The translations under genes were made by a program, and so were the position numbers. A stretch of 64,000 nt of DNA from NCBI RefSeq assembly GCF_029968095.1, contig NZ_JASCIR010000001.1, positions 124,001 through 188,000 of the forward strand. Direction: 5' to 3'. Shown here in pieces: positions 1 through 8,366 of this stretch (the first letter of the stretch is position 1; every line of letters begins with the position of its first letter). The DNA is from Streptomyces solicavernae (GTDB taxonomy: Bacteria; Actinomycetota; Actinomycetes; Streptomycetales; Streptomycetaceae). A model generated the notes under the pieces. That model was not told the DNA's origin. It ran no database searches and worked only from the letters and a program-made list of their open reading frames with translations.

Positions 1-175
1 GGCTTGAGGAGAGCCAAGCACGAGGACAGGCGGGCACGAGGACAGGCGGGCACGAGGCAGGCGCATGACGCGGGGAGTCGACAAGCCGCCGCACGACACA
101 GGCTGACGGCACAGGCAGGCGACACAGGCTGACGGCACAGGCAGGCAACACAGGCAGGTGGCAAGCAGACAACGA
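1..175. repeat. Direct tandem repeats at left edge
   Basis: No gene is visible in the first 275 bases. A 26-bp unit beginning GACACAGGCTGACGGCACAG occurs twice back to back at 95-120 and 121-146, followed by degenerate copies to about 165. A second short repeat (GGGCACGAGGACAGGC) lies near 15-55. The strand and function are unknown; it may be the 3' flank of a gene lying left of the window. Confidence 0.7.
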
Positions 176-287
176 TCACCACGTCACCCGTCCCGTCCTG
201 CTCCATCGGAGTCGATCTGCTCACCCTGGCCACTCGCCCGCAGCAACACCGGTCGCGGGCGGGCGGTGGCAGCTCTTGCCTGGAGGA

Positions 288-1181
288 GTGCGGAGTTCCC
301 GGGAGGTTCGTGAGCGGAGCGGGTCGGCGGCCGGCAGGGTGCGGGCGGGCCTGTCGGTGGTGCTGCTGGTGCTCGCCTGCCTGCTCACGCCGCTCGGAGC
401 GATGTCGACGTGGGCGAAGTACGAGATCGGCGACAGCGACAACTACGTGGCCACGATGGCACCGCTGGCCTCCGATCCGGACGTCCAGCAGAACGTGGCG
501 GACGCCATCAGCACGGAGATCATGCGACACATCGACGTGGGACCGCTGCAGAGCGCCGTAGAGCCGTTCCTCCAGGACGCGGTGCTGTCCTTCGCCGAGA
601 CCGGGACATTCAGGACCGCCTGGAACGCCGCCAACCGGGCCGCCCACGACGCGGTGCAGGACGCGCTGAACGAAGGCGGGGACCGGGCCGTCACCCTCGA
701 CCTCGCGCCGATCATCGAGCAGGCCAGAAACCAACTCGTCGAGGAAGGAGTGCCGTTCGCACGAAACATCCCGGTCGAGCACACCGAGATCACCATCCTG
801 GAGAACCTCGGCACATTGGGGAAGGGGTTTCACATGCTGCAGGTCGCCGGGATCTGGCTGCCGATCGCCGCGGTACTGTGCGCGGCCGCGGGCATCGCCC
901 TGGCGGTACGCCGCCGCCGGGCCGTCGTCGCCACGGCGCTCGGTCTCGCCCTGAGCGCGGGCCTGCTCGCCGTCGCCGTGGCCGTGGGCCGCAGCCTCAC
1001 CCTGGACGACCTGCCGCCCGACCTGTCCCGCCCCGCCGTCGCCGCGGTCTACGACGCCCTGACGGAGTCCCTGCGCACCGCGTCGTGGATCATCCTCGCC
1101 CTGGCCGTGCTGGTGGCCGTCGCGGGATGGGTCTCGGGCCGCCTCGGCTGGGGGCGCGGCAGACGGACGGGGCGCGACTGA
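288..1181 (+). CDS. Integral membrane protein of unknown function
   Basis: The protein has about 297 residues. A hydrophobic N-terminal segment (LSVVLLVLACLLTPLGAM) is followed by a WAKYEIGDSDNYV stretch, an extracytoplasmic domain of about 160 residues rich in acidic and amide residues, then three hydrophobic segments near the C-terminus and a short basic tail. This layout, with a single N-terminal helix, an external domain and C-terminal helices, is common in uncharacterised Streptomyces membrane proteins; I recognise no catalytic motif. The start is uncertain: a TTG at 276, GTG at 288 and GTG at 339 are all in frame, and none has a well-spaced ribosome binding site (GGAGG at 282-286 is too close to 288). 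The stop codon TGA (1179-1181) is the end of the first unit of an 18-bp tandem repeat. Confidence 0.75.
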   Translation: MRSSREVRERSGSAAGRVRAGLSVVLLVLACLLTPLGAMSTWAKYEIGDSDNYVATMAPLASDPDVQQNVADAISTEIMRHIDVGPLQSAVEPFLQDAVLSFAETGTFRTAWNAANRAAHDAVQDALNEGGDRAVTLDLAPIIEQARNQLVEEGVPFARNIPVEHTEITILENLGTLGKGFHMLQVAGIWLPIAAVLCAAAGIALAVRRRRAVVATALGLALSAGLLAVAVAVGRSLTLDDLPPDLSRPAVAAVYDALTESLRTASWIILALAVLVAVAGWVSGRLGWGRGRRTGRD

Positions 1182-1235
1182 CAGACGGGGCGCGGCTGAC
1201 GGGCAGGGCTCGGCTGACGGACGGGGCGTGGCTGC
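1164..1235. repeat. 18-bp tandem repeat over a stop codon (4 copies)
   Basis: Four in-phase 18-bp units (1164-1181, 1182-1199, 1200-1217, 1218-1235) resemble CAGACGGGGCGCGGCTGA. The first unit ends with the TGA stop of the upstream gene, and because 18 is a multiple of three, TGA recurs in the same frame at 1197-1199 and 1215-1217. The array fills the gap to the convergent hydrolase gene. Confidence 0.8.
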
Positions 1236-1244
1236 TGGTGTGCT

Positions 1245-2036
1245 TCACGCCTCCGTCAGGAACCTTCGGAGGGCTGCGTTGAACTCCTGAGGGCGTTCCA
1301 GGTTCGGCAGATGGGCCGCGCCCTCGATCACCTGGAGGGTGGACTGCGGCAGGGCGGCGTGCAGGGCCTCGGCCTCCGCGACCGGGGTGTAGGCGTCCTC
1401 CGCGCCGACGACCAGCAGGGCCGGGACCGGGAGACGGGTGAGGAGGGGGCGGTAGTCGGGTCGTTCGGCGCGGCCGCGGAGGGCAGCCGCCGCACCCTCG
1501 GGGTCGGTGCCGCACATCATGCGGTGGACGTGGTCCTGGACCTCCGGGGCGGAGTGCGGGGCGACCATCTGGTGCAGCACCTCGTCCGCGTACGGCTTCA
1601 TGCCCTCCCGGAGCAGCCGCTCGGCGAGGGCGCGGCGCCAGGACCTGCCCTCGTCCGTCTCGGGCGCCGGGGAGGTGTCGGCGAGGACGAGGGCGGTGAT
1701 GCGGTCGCCGAAGAGGCGTACGCACTCCATGGCGATCTGGCCGCCCATGGAGATGCCGACGAGAACGAAACGCCGGACGCCGAGCCGGTCGAGGAGGGAT
1801 GCGATGTCGCGGGCGAAGACGTCGAGCGGGGTGGTGCCGGGGACGACGGTGGAAGCGCCGTAGCCGCGCAGATCGGGGGCGATGACATGGAAGTCCGGGG
1901 CGAGGGCGGCGAGTTGGGGCGCCCACAGGGTGCGGTCGAAGGGGTGTCCGTGGATCAGGACGACGGGCGTCGCGTCGGACGGGCCGACCGCGTCGTAGGC
2001 GATCCGGACACCGTCGGGGAGGAGTGCGTCTGCCAT
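1245..2036 (-). CDS. Alpha/beta-fold hydrolase
   Basis: This 263-residue protein is a typical single-domain alpha/beta hydrolase. The oxyanion-hole loop HGHPFD is at residues 30-34, the nucleophile elbow GISMGG gives Ser96, the acid is Asp214 (GAEDAYTP) and the base His242 (AAHLPNLERP). The family resembles 3-oxoadipate enol-lactone hydrolases and haloperoxidase-like esterases, but the substrate cannot be read from sequence. The minus-strand open frame continues far upstream through the GGGACC repeat region, but homology begins at MADALLPDGV, so the ATG at 2036 is chosen. It is transcribed divergently from a MocR-type regulator 84 bp away. Direct repeats in that gap suggest the regulator controls this gene. 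Confidence 0.9.
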   Translation of the reverse strand: MADALLPDGVRIAYDAVGPSDATPVVLIHGHPFDRTLWAPQLAALAPDFHVIAPDLRGYGASTVVPGTTPLDVFARDIASLLDRLGVRRFVLVGISMGGQIAMECVRLFGDRITALVLADTSPAPETDEGRSWRRALAERLLREGMKPYADEVLHQMVAPHSAPEVQDHVHRMMCGTDPEGAAAALRGRAERPDYRPLLTRLPVPALLVVGAEDAYTPVAEAEALHAALPQSTLQVIEGAAHLPNLERPQEFNAALRRFLTEA

Positions 2037-2063
2037 GGCCGGGAGCGTAGGAGGGGGCTTACG

Positions 2064-2098
2064 GTCGGAGCAATGGGTCGCTTTGTAGTCGGAGCAAT
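2064..2098. promoter_or_regulatory. Candidate MocR operator: direct repeat
   Basis: The 11-bp word GTCGGAGCAAT occurs twice in the same orientation at 2064-2074 and 2088-2098, 24 bp apart, inside the 84-bp gap between the divergent hydrolase and MocR genes. Characterised MocR regulators (PdxR, GabR, TauR) bind direct repeats in such divergent promoters, so this is a likely operator. It also argues that the regulator starts at the GTG at 2121 rather than the ATG at 2073, which lies inside the repeat. Confidence 0.6.
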
Positions 2099-2120
2099 CC
2101 TGGAGGCAGGGGGAGGCCGG

Positions 2121-3527
2121 GTGAGTGGGGCCGAGGAGTTCCGGGACTTTCGGCGGATCGCGGACGCCGTGGCCGCGGACATCGCGCGCGGCAGGCTGCG
2201 GCCCGGCGACCGGCTGCCGCCGCAGCGGCTGTTCGCCCGGCGCCGCCGGATCGCGCCGTCCACGGCCAGCCGGGTCTACGGCGAGCTGGTGCGGCGTGGG
2301 CTCGTCGTCGGCGAGGTGGGGCGCGGGACGTTCGTACGGGCCGTGCCGGAGCCGACGGGGCGGGCGCTGACCGAGTCGCCCGTACTGCCCACCGGGGTCA
2401 ATCTGGAGCTCAACTACCCCTCTGCGCCGGGCCAGTCGGAGCTGCTGAGCGCGAGCCTCGCGCCGCTGCTGCGGCCCGATGTGTTCGCGGAGGCCACACA
2501 GACCGCCGCCGCGGCCGGTACGCCGGCGGCGCGGGCGGCAGCCAGTGCGCTGCTTGCGTGCGGGAGTTGGCGTCCCGCGGCCGAGCGGGTGCTGTTCACC
2601 GGCACGGCGCGGCAGGCGATCGCCGGGGCGCTGGCCGCGCTGGTGCCGCCGGGCGGCCGGGTCGGCGTGGAGGCGCTGACCTACCCCGTGGTGCGGGAGA
2701 TCGCGGCGCGGCTGCAGCTCACGCTCGTCCCGCTGACCAGCGACGCGCACGGGGTGCGGCCGGAGGCGGTGGCGGCGGCGCATCGCGGGGCGCCGCTGAG
2801 CGCGCTGTACGTCCAGCCGACGCTGCACAATCCGACCTGCGTGACGATGCCGGAGGCACGGCGTCGTGACCTCGCGGCGACTGTGCGGGAGTTGGGGCTG
2901 CCGGTCGTCGAGGACCGGATCTGGTCGTTTCTGTACCCGGGCACGGCAGACGCGGCGAGGACCGTGCCAGATCCGTTTGCCGCGTTCGCTCCGGAGTGGA
3001 CGTATGTCGTGGACGGGCTGTCGAAGCGGATTGCGCCCGGGCTTTCGGTGGGGCTCCTGGTCACGCCGGGGCCCGAGGACGAGCAGGTGGCGGCCGCGCT
3101 GCGTTCCGGCGGGTGGACGGCGGGCCGCTTCGCTCTGGAGGCCGCCACGCGCTGGCTGACCGACGGCACGGCGGACCGCCTCGCGCGCGGGAAACGCGCC
3201 GACGCGGCGGCTCGGCACGCGCTGGTCACGGCCTGCCTGACCGGCCACGACGTCCACACCGACCCGTATGCCTACTTCGCCTGGTGGCGGCTGCCCGCGC
3301 CCTGGCGGGGCGAGACTTTCACGGCTGCGGCCGCCGCCCAGGGCATCGCCGTCACCCCCGGTTCGACCTTCGCGGCCGGGGCGACGACGGCGCCGGACGC
3401 GGTACGTATCGGGCTCGCGTCGCCGCCGTACGACGTGCTGGAGACGGCATTGCGGAGGCTGGTGGCGATCGCGGAGACGGGGCCTGGCCTCAGACCTCCG
3501 TCGGGACCGGCGCCGTGTTTCACGTGA
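2121..3527 (+). CDS. MocR-family regulator (GntR HTH + aminotransferase-like domain)
   Basis: This 468-residue protein has an N-terminal winged helix of the GntR type (about residues 8-70, with the recognition segment APSTASRVYGELVRRGLV) joined to a fold-type I aminotransferase domain (about 95-460). The PLP-binding lysine sits in LSKRIAPG, the ring-stacking Asp in VEDRIWSF, and the NPT of the HNPTC motif is present. MocR proteins use PLP or its amino-acid adducts as effectors. The GTG at 2121 has GGGAGG at 2110-2116; an ATG at 2073 would lie inside the presumed operator. The divergent neighbour is an alpha/beta hydrolase. The stop codon lies inside a perfect parS site (3517-3530), so the C-terminal residues PCFT are dictated partly by that site. 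Confidence 0.88.
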   Translation: MSGAEEFRDFRRIADAVAADIARGRLRPGDRLPPQRLFARRRRIAPSTASRVYGELVRRGLVVGEVGRGTFVRAVPEPTGRALTESPVLPTGVNLELNYPSAPGQSELLSASLAPLLRPDVFAEATQTAAAAGTPAARAAASALLACGSWRPAAERVLFTGTARQAIAGALAALVPPGGRVGVEALTYPVVREIAARLQLTLVPLTSDAHGVRPEAVAAAHRGAPLSALYVQPTLHNPTCVTMPEARRRDLAATVRELGLPVVEDRIWSFLYPGTADAARTVPDPFAAFAPEWTYVVDGLSKRIAPGLSVGLLVTPGPEDEQVAAALRSGGWTAGRFALEAATRWLTDGTADRLARGKRADAAARHALVTACLTGHDVHTDPYAYFAWWRLPAPWRGETFTAAAAAQGIAVTPGSTFAAGATTAPDAVRIGLASPPYDVLETALRRLVAIAETGPGLRPPSGPAPCFT

Positions 3528-3530
3528 AAC
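3517..3530. other. parS (ParB-binding) site
   Basis: The perfect palindrome GTTTCACGTGAAAC matches the 14-bp parS consensus of Streptomyces, where ParB loads for segregation of oriC-proximal DNA. It overlaps the last codons and the TGA (3525-3527) of the MocR gene. A second copy lies at 58825-58838. Confidence 0.9.
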
Positions 3531-3587
3531 GGGGCAGCGGGAAGGGCGGGGCCGTGCAACCCTCCACGCTCCGCTCCCGTCTGAAGA

Positions 3588-3785
3588 ACCGGGAACGGGA
3601 CCGGGACCGGGACCGGGACCGGGAAGGGAACGGGGCCGGGTCCGGGACCGGGACCGGGAACGGGAACGGGAAGGGAACGGGGCCGGGTCCGGGACTGGGA
3701 CCGGGACCGGGATCAGGACCAGGACCAGGACCGGGAACGGGATCAGGACCAGGACCACGGCCCAGGACCACGGACCAGGGACCAG
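3588..3785. repeat. Degenerate hexanucleotide (GGGACC)n microsatellite
   Basis: About 200 bp built of GGGACC, GGAACG and AGGACC hexamers, including five uninterrupted GGGACC-type units near 3597-3623. It lies between the MocR stop and the next gene. All frames stay open on both strands and encode only GTGTGN, PGPGPG or RDRDRD runs, so I treat it as non-coding. Confidence 0.8.
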
Positions 3786-3823
3786 GCCAGGGTCAAGTCC
3801 AGCATCAGAGAGGCCGCAAGCAC

Positions 3824-4996
3824 GTGGAGACGGACAGCCGGAGCGAGCCCCGGAGCACCGACGACCGGAGCACCGACGACCGGACCGACGACGAGCGGGC
3901 TTCCGGCTGCCGGACACCCGATGACCGGGACCGGGCCCCCGACGCCGCAAGCCCAGGCGCGGGCGTGGGCGTGGGCGTGGGCGCGAGCGCAAACGCAGAC
4001 GCAGACGCAGACGCAGACACAGGCGTGAGCACATGGCGCAAGGTCTGGCGTCCGGTCGCCCGCTGGGCCGCCGCCCTTGTGCTCGCAGGAGTAAGCGTCG
4101 TCCTGCTCTGCCGGGCCCTGGATGTCGACGGGGTGACGCCCCTGCCGCAGTTGCTCGCGTTCCTGCCCTGGCTGCTCGTGCCCGGCGCCCTCGCGGCGGC
4201 GCTCGCCGCGCTCGCGCGGTGGCGCACCGGGCTGGTCTGGGGTGCGGTCGTCCTGGCCGTGACCGGATGGTTCTGCCGGCCGTACGGCGAGGCGGCGGAG
4301 CCGGAGGGGCGGGCCGTGGCGCAGGTGCGGGTGCTGACGTCGAACATCGAGTTCGGTGGTGCCACCGAGGAGTTGCTGGCGGCCGTGCGGAGCGAGAAGC
4401 CCGATCTGGTCTTCGTCCAGGAGTGCGACCTGGGCTGCTCGGCGGTGCTGAAGGCGCGGCTCGGCGAGCGTTTCCCGTACCGCAGTCTTGTGGAGGCGAC
4501 CGGGGCGGAGGGGTCGGCGATCCTCAGCCGGTACCCGCTGAAGCCGGGGGCCGGTGTGGACGGCATGCTCGGCATGCCCGGGGCGGTGGCCGAGGTCGAG
4601 GGGCACTCAGTACGGCTGCAGCTCGCGCATCCGATGCCGCCCGTGCCCGGCGGGGTCGGGCTGTGGCGGGCCGAGCTCGCCGGCCTTGAGCAGTGGGCGC
4701 GCGGCGGCCCGGACCAGCCGACTGTCCTCGCCGGGGACTTCAATGCGAGCCAGGACCACGCCGCGTTCCGCCGCATCCTCGACACCGGCCTGCGCGACAG
4801 CACCCGGCTCGCCGGGGGAACGCGCACTCCGACCTGGCCGGCGTCGACGGCATCCGGGGCGGTGGCCCTCGGCACGCAGATCGACCATGTGCTGGTGAGC
4901 CGGGACTTCACGGCCGAGAACGCGCGCTTCCTCGACCTGCCGCACACGGACCACCGCTCGTTGGTCGTCGACCTCACGCTGCACGAGCCCGCATGA
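3824..4996 (+). CDS. Membrane-anchored endonuclease/exonuclease/phosphatase-family protein
   Basis: About 390 residues. The first 65 are hydrophilic and repetitive (STDDRSTDDR, then ADADADAD), followed by three closely spaced hydrophobic helices (about 80-165) and a C-terminal EEP domain. Motifs of that fold are visible: LTSNIEF, the metal-binding Glu in VFVQECD, the LAGDFNAS segment, and the catalytic DHRSLVVD end. The fold covers nucleases, phosphatases and sphingomyelinase-like enzymes; the active site would lie outside the membrane, and the substrate is unknown. The GTG at 3824 has GAGAGG ten bases upstream. A GTG at 4025 (STWRKV) is the main alternative and would remove the low-complexity tail. 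The upstream hexanucleotide region is open in frame but not believable as protein. Confidence 0.82.
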   Translation: METDSRSEPRSTDDRSTDDRTDDERASGCRTPDDRDRAPDAASPGAGVGVGVGASANADADADADTGVSTWRKVWRPVARWAAALVLAGVSVVLLCRALDVDGVTPLPQLLAFLPWLLVPGALAAALAALARWRTGLVWGAVVLAVTGWFCRPYGEAAEPEGRAVAQVRVLTSNIEFGGATEELLAAVRSEKPDLVFVQECDLGCSAVLKARLGERFPYRSLVEATGAEGSAILSRYPLKPGAGVDGMLGMPGAVAEVEGHSVRLQLAHPMPPVPGGVGLWRAELAGLEQWARGGPDQPTVLAGDFNASQDHAAFRRILDTGLRDSTRLAGGTRTPTWPASTASGAVALGTQIDHVLVSRDFTAENARFLDLPHTDHRSLVVDLTLHEPA

Positions 4997-5104
4997 CGCC
5001 GGACAGGTTCGCCCCACCTCGGACCTCCATCGGCCCCACCCCGGACCGCCATCGGCCTCGCCTCGGACAGACTTCGGCCCCACCCCGGGCCACATAATGG
5101 GCGT

Positions 5105-7090
5105 ATGCCCCGAGAGTTCACGGCCGCCCGTCTCGCGCCGCCCGAGTGGCTGGTCCGGAGCCTCGGGACGCTGAAGCCTCAGCCCGCGCCGGTCCCGTGG
5201 CCCGCCGTAGCCCGCGCGGCCGTCGCGATGGCGCTGCCGCTGGCGGTCGGGCTGGCGGCCGGGTACCCGGCGTACGGGGCGCTCGCGTCGATGGGCGCGC
5301 TGTCCGGCGTCATCGGCGACACCGCCACCGCGTACCGGATGCGGGTCTTCAACATCGCGGTGCCGCAGCTCTTCGGCGCGGTCGGCGTCACGCTCGGCAC
5401 GCTGGTGTACGGGCACGGCTGGGTCGCCGTCGCATGTGTCACCGTGATCGCGCTCGTCTCCGGGATGATCTCCACGATCGGCGCGGTGGCATCCGTGTCC
5501 GGGCTGCTGCTCCTGCTCAACTCCGTGGTCGGGGCGGGCCTGCCGCTGCCGGGCGCCTGGTGGCTCGCGCCACTCCTCATGACCGGCGGCGGGCTGCTCG
5601 TCCTGGCGCTCGCGCTGCTCGCCTGGCCGCTGCGGTCCGGGGTGCCGGAGCGGACGACGGTCGCCGGGACGTACCGCAAGGTGGCCGACCTCCTGGAGCG
5701 GGCGGGCACCGACCCGCAGGCGTACGCGGCGGCCCGGCAGGACGTCACGCACGCCCTCAACCAGTCGTACGACGTGGTCCTCGCCCGGCGCGCGCTCTAC
5801 CACGGCCGCAACCAGGACCTCGTACGGCTGCTCGCACAGCTCAACGCGCTCATCCCGGTGGTGGAGGCGGCGCCGGCCGCGCATGAGCGGGGGCGGCCGC
5901 TGCCGCCCGAAGTGCCCGCCGCGGTCCGGTCGTTGGCGGACGCGGTGGAGCGGGGCTTCGCCGGCCGCGTCGCGCTGCGGCTGCCGGAGGGCCCGCAGGG
6001 TCCGGCCGCGCACGCCGTGGACGCGGCCGTCAGGTACGCGGCGGACGCGCTCGCGGACGCCGACCCCGGCAACGTCGACGACCGCCTCGGCCGCCCCGCC
6101 GCGCTGCGCGAGAGGGCCCGCCGCGCCGCCCGCAACGTCCTGCTGTCCGCCGCGTCCTGGCGCTACGGCCTGCGGCTCGCGCTCTGCATCGGGCTCGCGC
6201 AGTCCCTGGTGTCGCTGATCGAGGTGCCGCGTTCGTACTGGGTGGCGCTGACCATCACGTTCGTGATGAAGCCGGACTTCGGCTCGGTGTTCTCGCGGGC
6301 CGTGCTGCGCGCCGTCGGCACGGCCGCCGGCCTGGTGCTCGCGGCGGCGGTGCTCTCGCAGGTGCCGCGCGGCTGGTGGGACGTACCGGTGATGGTGCTG
6401 CTCGCACCGCTGATCCCGGCCCTCACGCCGCGCGGGTACGGCTACCAGACGGCGGCGATCACCCCGGTGATCCTGGTGCTCTCCGACGTCCTCAACCGCC
6501 AGGGCGCGGCGCTCCTCGCGCCGCGGATGTACGACTCCCTGATGGGCTGTGCGATCGCGCTGATCGCGGGCTATCTGCTGTGGCCGGAGAGCTGGGGGAC
6601 CCGGATCGGCGACCGGCTCGCGGACGCGGTCGCGGACACCGCCCGGTACGTGGAGTGCGCCTTCCTCGACCCGGCGACGCCCGGCGTCCCCGACCCGGCG
6701 GCCCGCGCCCGGATGCGCCGCCGCATCTACCGCGACCTGTCCGTTGTCCGTACGGAGTTCCAGCGCGCCCTCACCGAACCCCCGCCGTTCGGCACGCGGG
6801 CCGCCGCGTTCTGGCCGCTGGTCGTCGCCCTGGAGCGGGTCGTGGACGCGACGACCTCGGCCCGCGTCCGCATCCGCCACGGCGCGGCCCGCCCCGCGCC
6901 CGCCGAGTCCAAGGAACTCTCGCTCCAGCTGGAGGAGTTGGCGGAGGACCTGCGCGAGGACTCCCCGACCCCGCCCCGCCCGGCGCCGCCACCGCCCGAG
7001 CCGGCGGCCGACGACGAGGACAGCACGCTCGCCCCGCTGCGCCGCGAGATCGCGGCGGCCCGTGCGGTGGCGGCGCCGGGCGGTACGTAA
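5105..7090 (+). CDS. FUSC-family membrane protein (aromatic acid exporter-like)
   Basis: The 661-residue protein has two blocks of membrane helices (about residues 35-180 and 345-500), each followed by a cytoplasmic helical region. This is the duplicated architecture of the FUSC/AaeB/YccC family, whose better-known members export p-hydroxybenzoic acid or fusaric acid. The last 60 residues are proline-rich (TPPRPAPPPPEPAADD). The ATG at 5105 is 108 bp after the preceding stop, with no strong ribosome binding site visible. A perfect 14-bp hairpin follows the gene. The transported compound cannot be inferred. Confidence 0.85.
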   Translation: MPREFTAARLAPPEWLVRSLGTLKPQPAPVPWPAVARAAVAMALPLAVGLAAGYPAYGALASMGALSGVIGDTATAYRMRVFNIAVPQLFGAVGVTLGTLVYGHGWVAVACVTVIALVSGMISTIGAVASVSGLLLLLNSVVGAGLPLPGAWWLAPLLMTGGGLLVLALALLAWPLRSGVPERTTVAGTYRKVADLLERAGTDPQAYAAARQDVTHALNQSYDVVLARRALYHGRNQDLVRLLAQLNALIPVVEAAPAAHERGRPLPPEVPAAVRSLADAVERGFAGRVALRLPEGPQGPAAHAVDAAVRYAADALADADPGNVDDRLGRPAALRERARRAARNVLLSAASWRYGLRLALCIGLAQSLVSLIEVPRSYWVALTITFVMKPDFGSVFSRAVLRAVGTAAGLVLAAAVLSQVPRGWWDVPVMVLLAPLIPALTPRGYGYQTAAITPVILVLSDVLNRQGAALLAPRMYDSLMGCAIALIAGYLLWPESWGTRIGDRLADAVADTARYVECAFLDPATPGVPDPAARARMRRRIYRDLSVVRTEFQRALTEPPPFGTRAAAFWPLVVALERVVDATTSARVRIRHGAARPAPAESKELSLQLEELAEDLREDSPTPPRPAPPPPEPAADDEDSTLAPLRREIAAARAVAAPGGT

Positions 7091-7108
7091 ACCTCCGACG
7101 GGGATGGC

Positions 7109-7143
7109 CCTGGGCCTGGCCATCGCACTTGGCCAGGCCCAGG
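7109..7143. terminator. Hairpin terminator after the FUSC gene
   Basis: CCTGGGCCTGGCCA (7109-7122) pairs perfectly with TGGCCAGGCCCAGG (7130-7143) around a 7-base loop, 18 bp after the stop. There is no T-run, as is usual in Streptomyces. Confidence 0.7.
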
Positions 7144-7550
7144 TGTTCGAGGTGGGTGGACGTGGGGGCCACCCATGGGCCGGAGGGCGGCGTCGGCACA
7201 CTGCCGCGCCCGCCCTCCGGCTGAGCCGCACGAACTGGGGGAGCAGTCCGTTCGGGATCGGAGGCCGTGCCGGACGCTGCTCTGGTCATCGGTGTCGGCC
7301 GGCACGGTCGAGCGGTGTGAAGTTGTGGATCGGTGGTGCTCGTACGGTGGATCAGTGGTGCTCGTACGACGGCTGCGTGGAGCACAGGACCGGCCGGGCC
7401 TGTGGGGGGTGGCCTGGGCGGGCAATGGGGGAAGCGGTCCGTCCAGTCGCAGTGGCCCGACCGGTCCTGATGTGATCCGGCCGCAGGGGTGTGAGGCGGC
7501 CGGTCGGTGTCCCGCCGGGGTGAGGCGTTCCGACGGGCACAACTAGGGGT
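7144..7550. other. Gene-free interval with a 22-bp tandem duplication
   Basis: I see no convincing gene here. A 22-bp unit starting GTGGATCGGTGGTGCTCGTA occurs twice in tandem at 7325-7346 and 7347-7368 with one mismatch. The open frames across it are low-complexity or Arg-rich and lack family resemblance. The interval separates the FUSC terminator from the repeat array behind snpA. Confidence 0.5.
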
Positions 7551-7710
7551 CAGCGCGGATCAGCGCGGGTCAGCGCGGGTCAGCGCGGGTCAGCGCGGAT
7601 CAGCGCGGGTCAGCGCGGATCAGCGCGGGTCAGCGCGGATCAGCGCGGGTCAGCGCGGATCAGCGCGGGTCAGCGCGGATCAGCGCGGGTCAGCGCGGGT
7701 CAGCGCGGGT
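7551..7710. repeat. 10-bp tandem array behind snpA (16 copies)
   Basis: Sixteen uninterrupted copies of CAGCGCGGGT or CAGCGCGGAT run up to and into the end of snpA. The TGA stop of snpA (7710-7712 on the minus strand) is formed at the last unit boundary, so TGA recurs every 10 bp downstream and, since 10 is not a multiple of three, in all three frames. There are no spacers, so it is not CRISPR. Confidence 0.95.
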
Positions 7711-8366
7711 CAGCGCACCTTGGCGAGCCCCTTCGCCAGGCCGTTCTGCCAGAGCTGGTCGACGCGCGCCCGCTCGTTGGCGTCCGGCTGGGCGTTGGTG
7801 CAGGACGGGCCGGGGCCGCCGCCGGACATCAGCTCGCTGCACGGGCCCTGGTAGTGGTCCGGCAGACCGAGCACATGGCCGGTCTCGTGGGCGGTGACCC
7901 GCGTGGAGTCGTACTGCTGGTTCTGGGCGTAGTCCAGGAAGATGTAGCCGCGCCCGTGGCCGTCCGTGGAGGCGTACGAGCCGCGCGGGTCGTTGCCCTC
8001 GCGGTACTCGAAGTCGCCGTTGGCGCCCTCCTGGAGCTTCACGTTGGCCACGGAGCTGTTCCAGATCTGGGTGCTGCGGTCGATCTGCGCCTTGAAGGTC
8101 GGCGCCTTGGCCGCGCTGTACGTGACGGTCACCGCCTGCGCGCCCGGGTTGGCCGCGCGCTTCTTCGCGACCTCCTTCCAGACGGCGTCGAAGAAGGCCT
8201 TGGTGTTGGCGGCGTTCTCGCCGGACCTCTCGTACGCGACGTACGAGGGTACGGACGAGGGAGCAGCGGGTACGTCGGTCACAGCGGTCGCGGGGGCCGC
8301 GCCGAGCGCCGCGGCGGCCAGACCGAGGCCGACGGCGGTCGAGAACACCGACTTGGACAGTCGCAT
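7710..8366 (-). CDS. snpA: Snapalysin, secreted zinc metalloprotease (M7)
   Basis: The 218-residue preproenzyme is the Streptomyces small neutral protease. Residues 1-28 form a Sec signal peptide (basic start, hydrophobic core, ATA cleavage region), followed by a short pro-segment. The zinc site is [11 protein letters not shown] with His160, Glu161, His164 and Asp170, the metzincin-like variant typical of family M7. Cys176 and Cys189 probably form the single disulfide. A GGAG ribosome binding site lies just upstream of the ATG at 8366. The gene is divergent from a LysR-type gene, as in known snpA-snpR pairs, where the regulator activates protease expression. Its stop codon lies in a 10-bp tandem array. 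Confidence 0.95.
   Translation of the reverse strand: MRLSKSVFSTAVGLGLAAAALGAAPATAVTDVPAAPSSVPSYVAYERSGENAANTKAFFDAVWKEVAKKRAANPGAQAVTVTYSAAKAPTFKAQIDRSTQIWNSSVANVKLQEGANGDFEYREGNDPRGSYASTDGHGRGYIFLDYAQNQQYDSTRVTAHETGHVLGLPDHYQGPCSELMSGGGPGPSCTNAQPDANERARVDQLWQNGLAKGLAKVR

Noticed and set aside
1245..4034. 929-residue minus-strand open frame
   Set aside because: Only its last 263 codons (from ATG 2036) encode a hydrolase; the rest is Arg-rich shadow of the MocR gene and of the GGGACC repeats.
7551..7710. Possible CRISPR array
   Set aside because: Units of 10 bp are directly adjacent without spacers, and no cas genes are present.
7507..7854. Plus-strand frame through the 10-bp array ([10 protein letters not shown] repeats)
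   Set aside because: It is a translation of the tandem DNA repeat and then antisense to snpA; there is no family resemblance.
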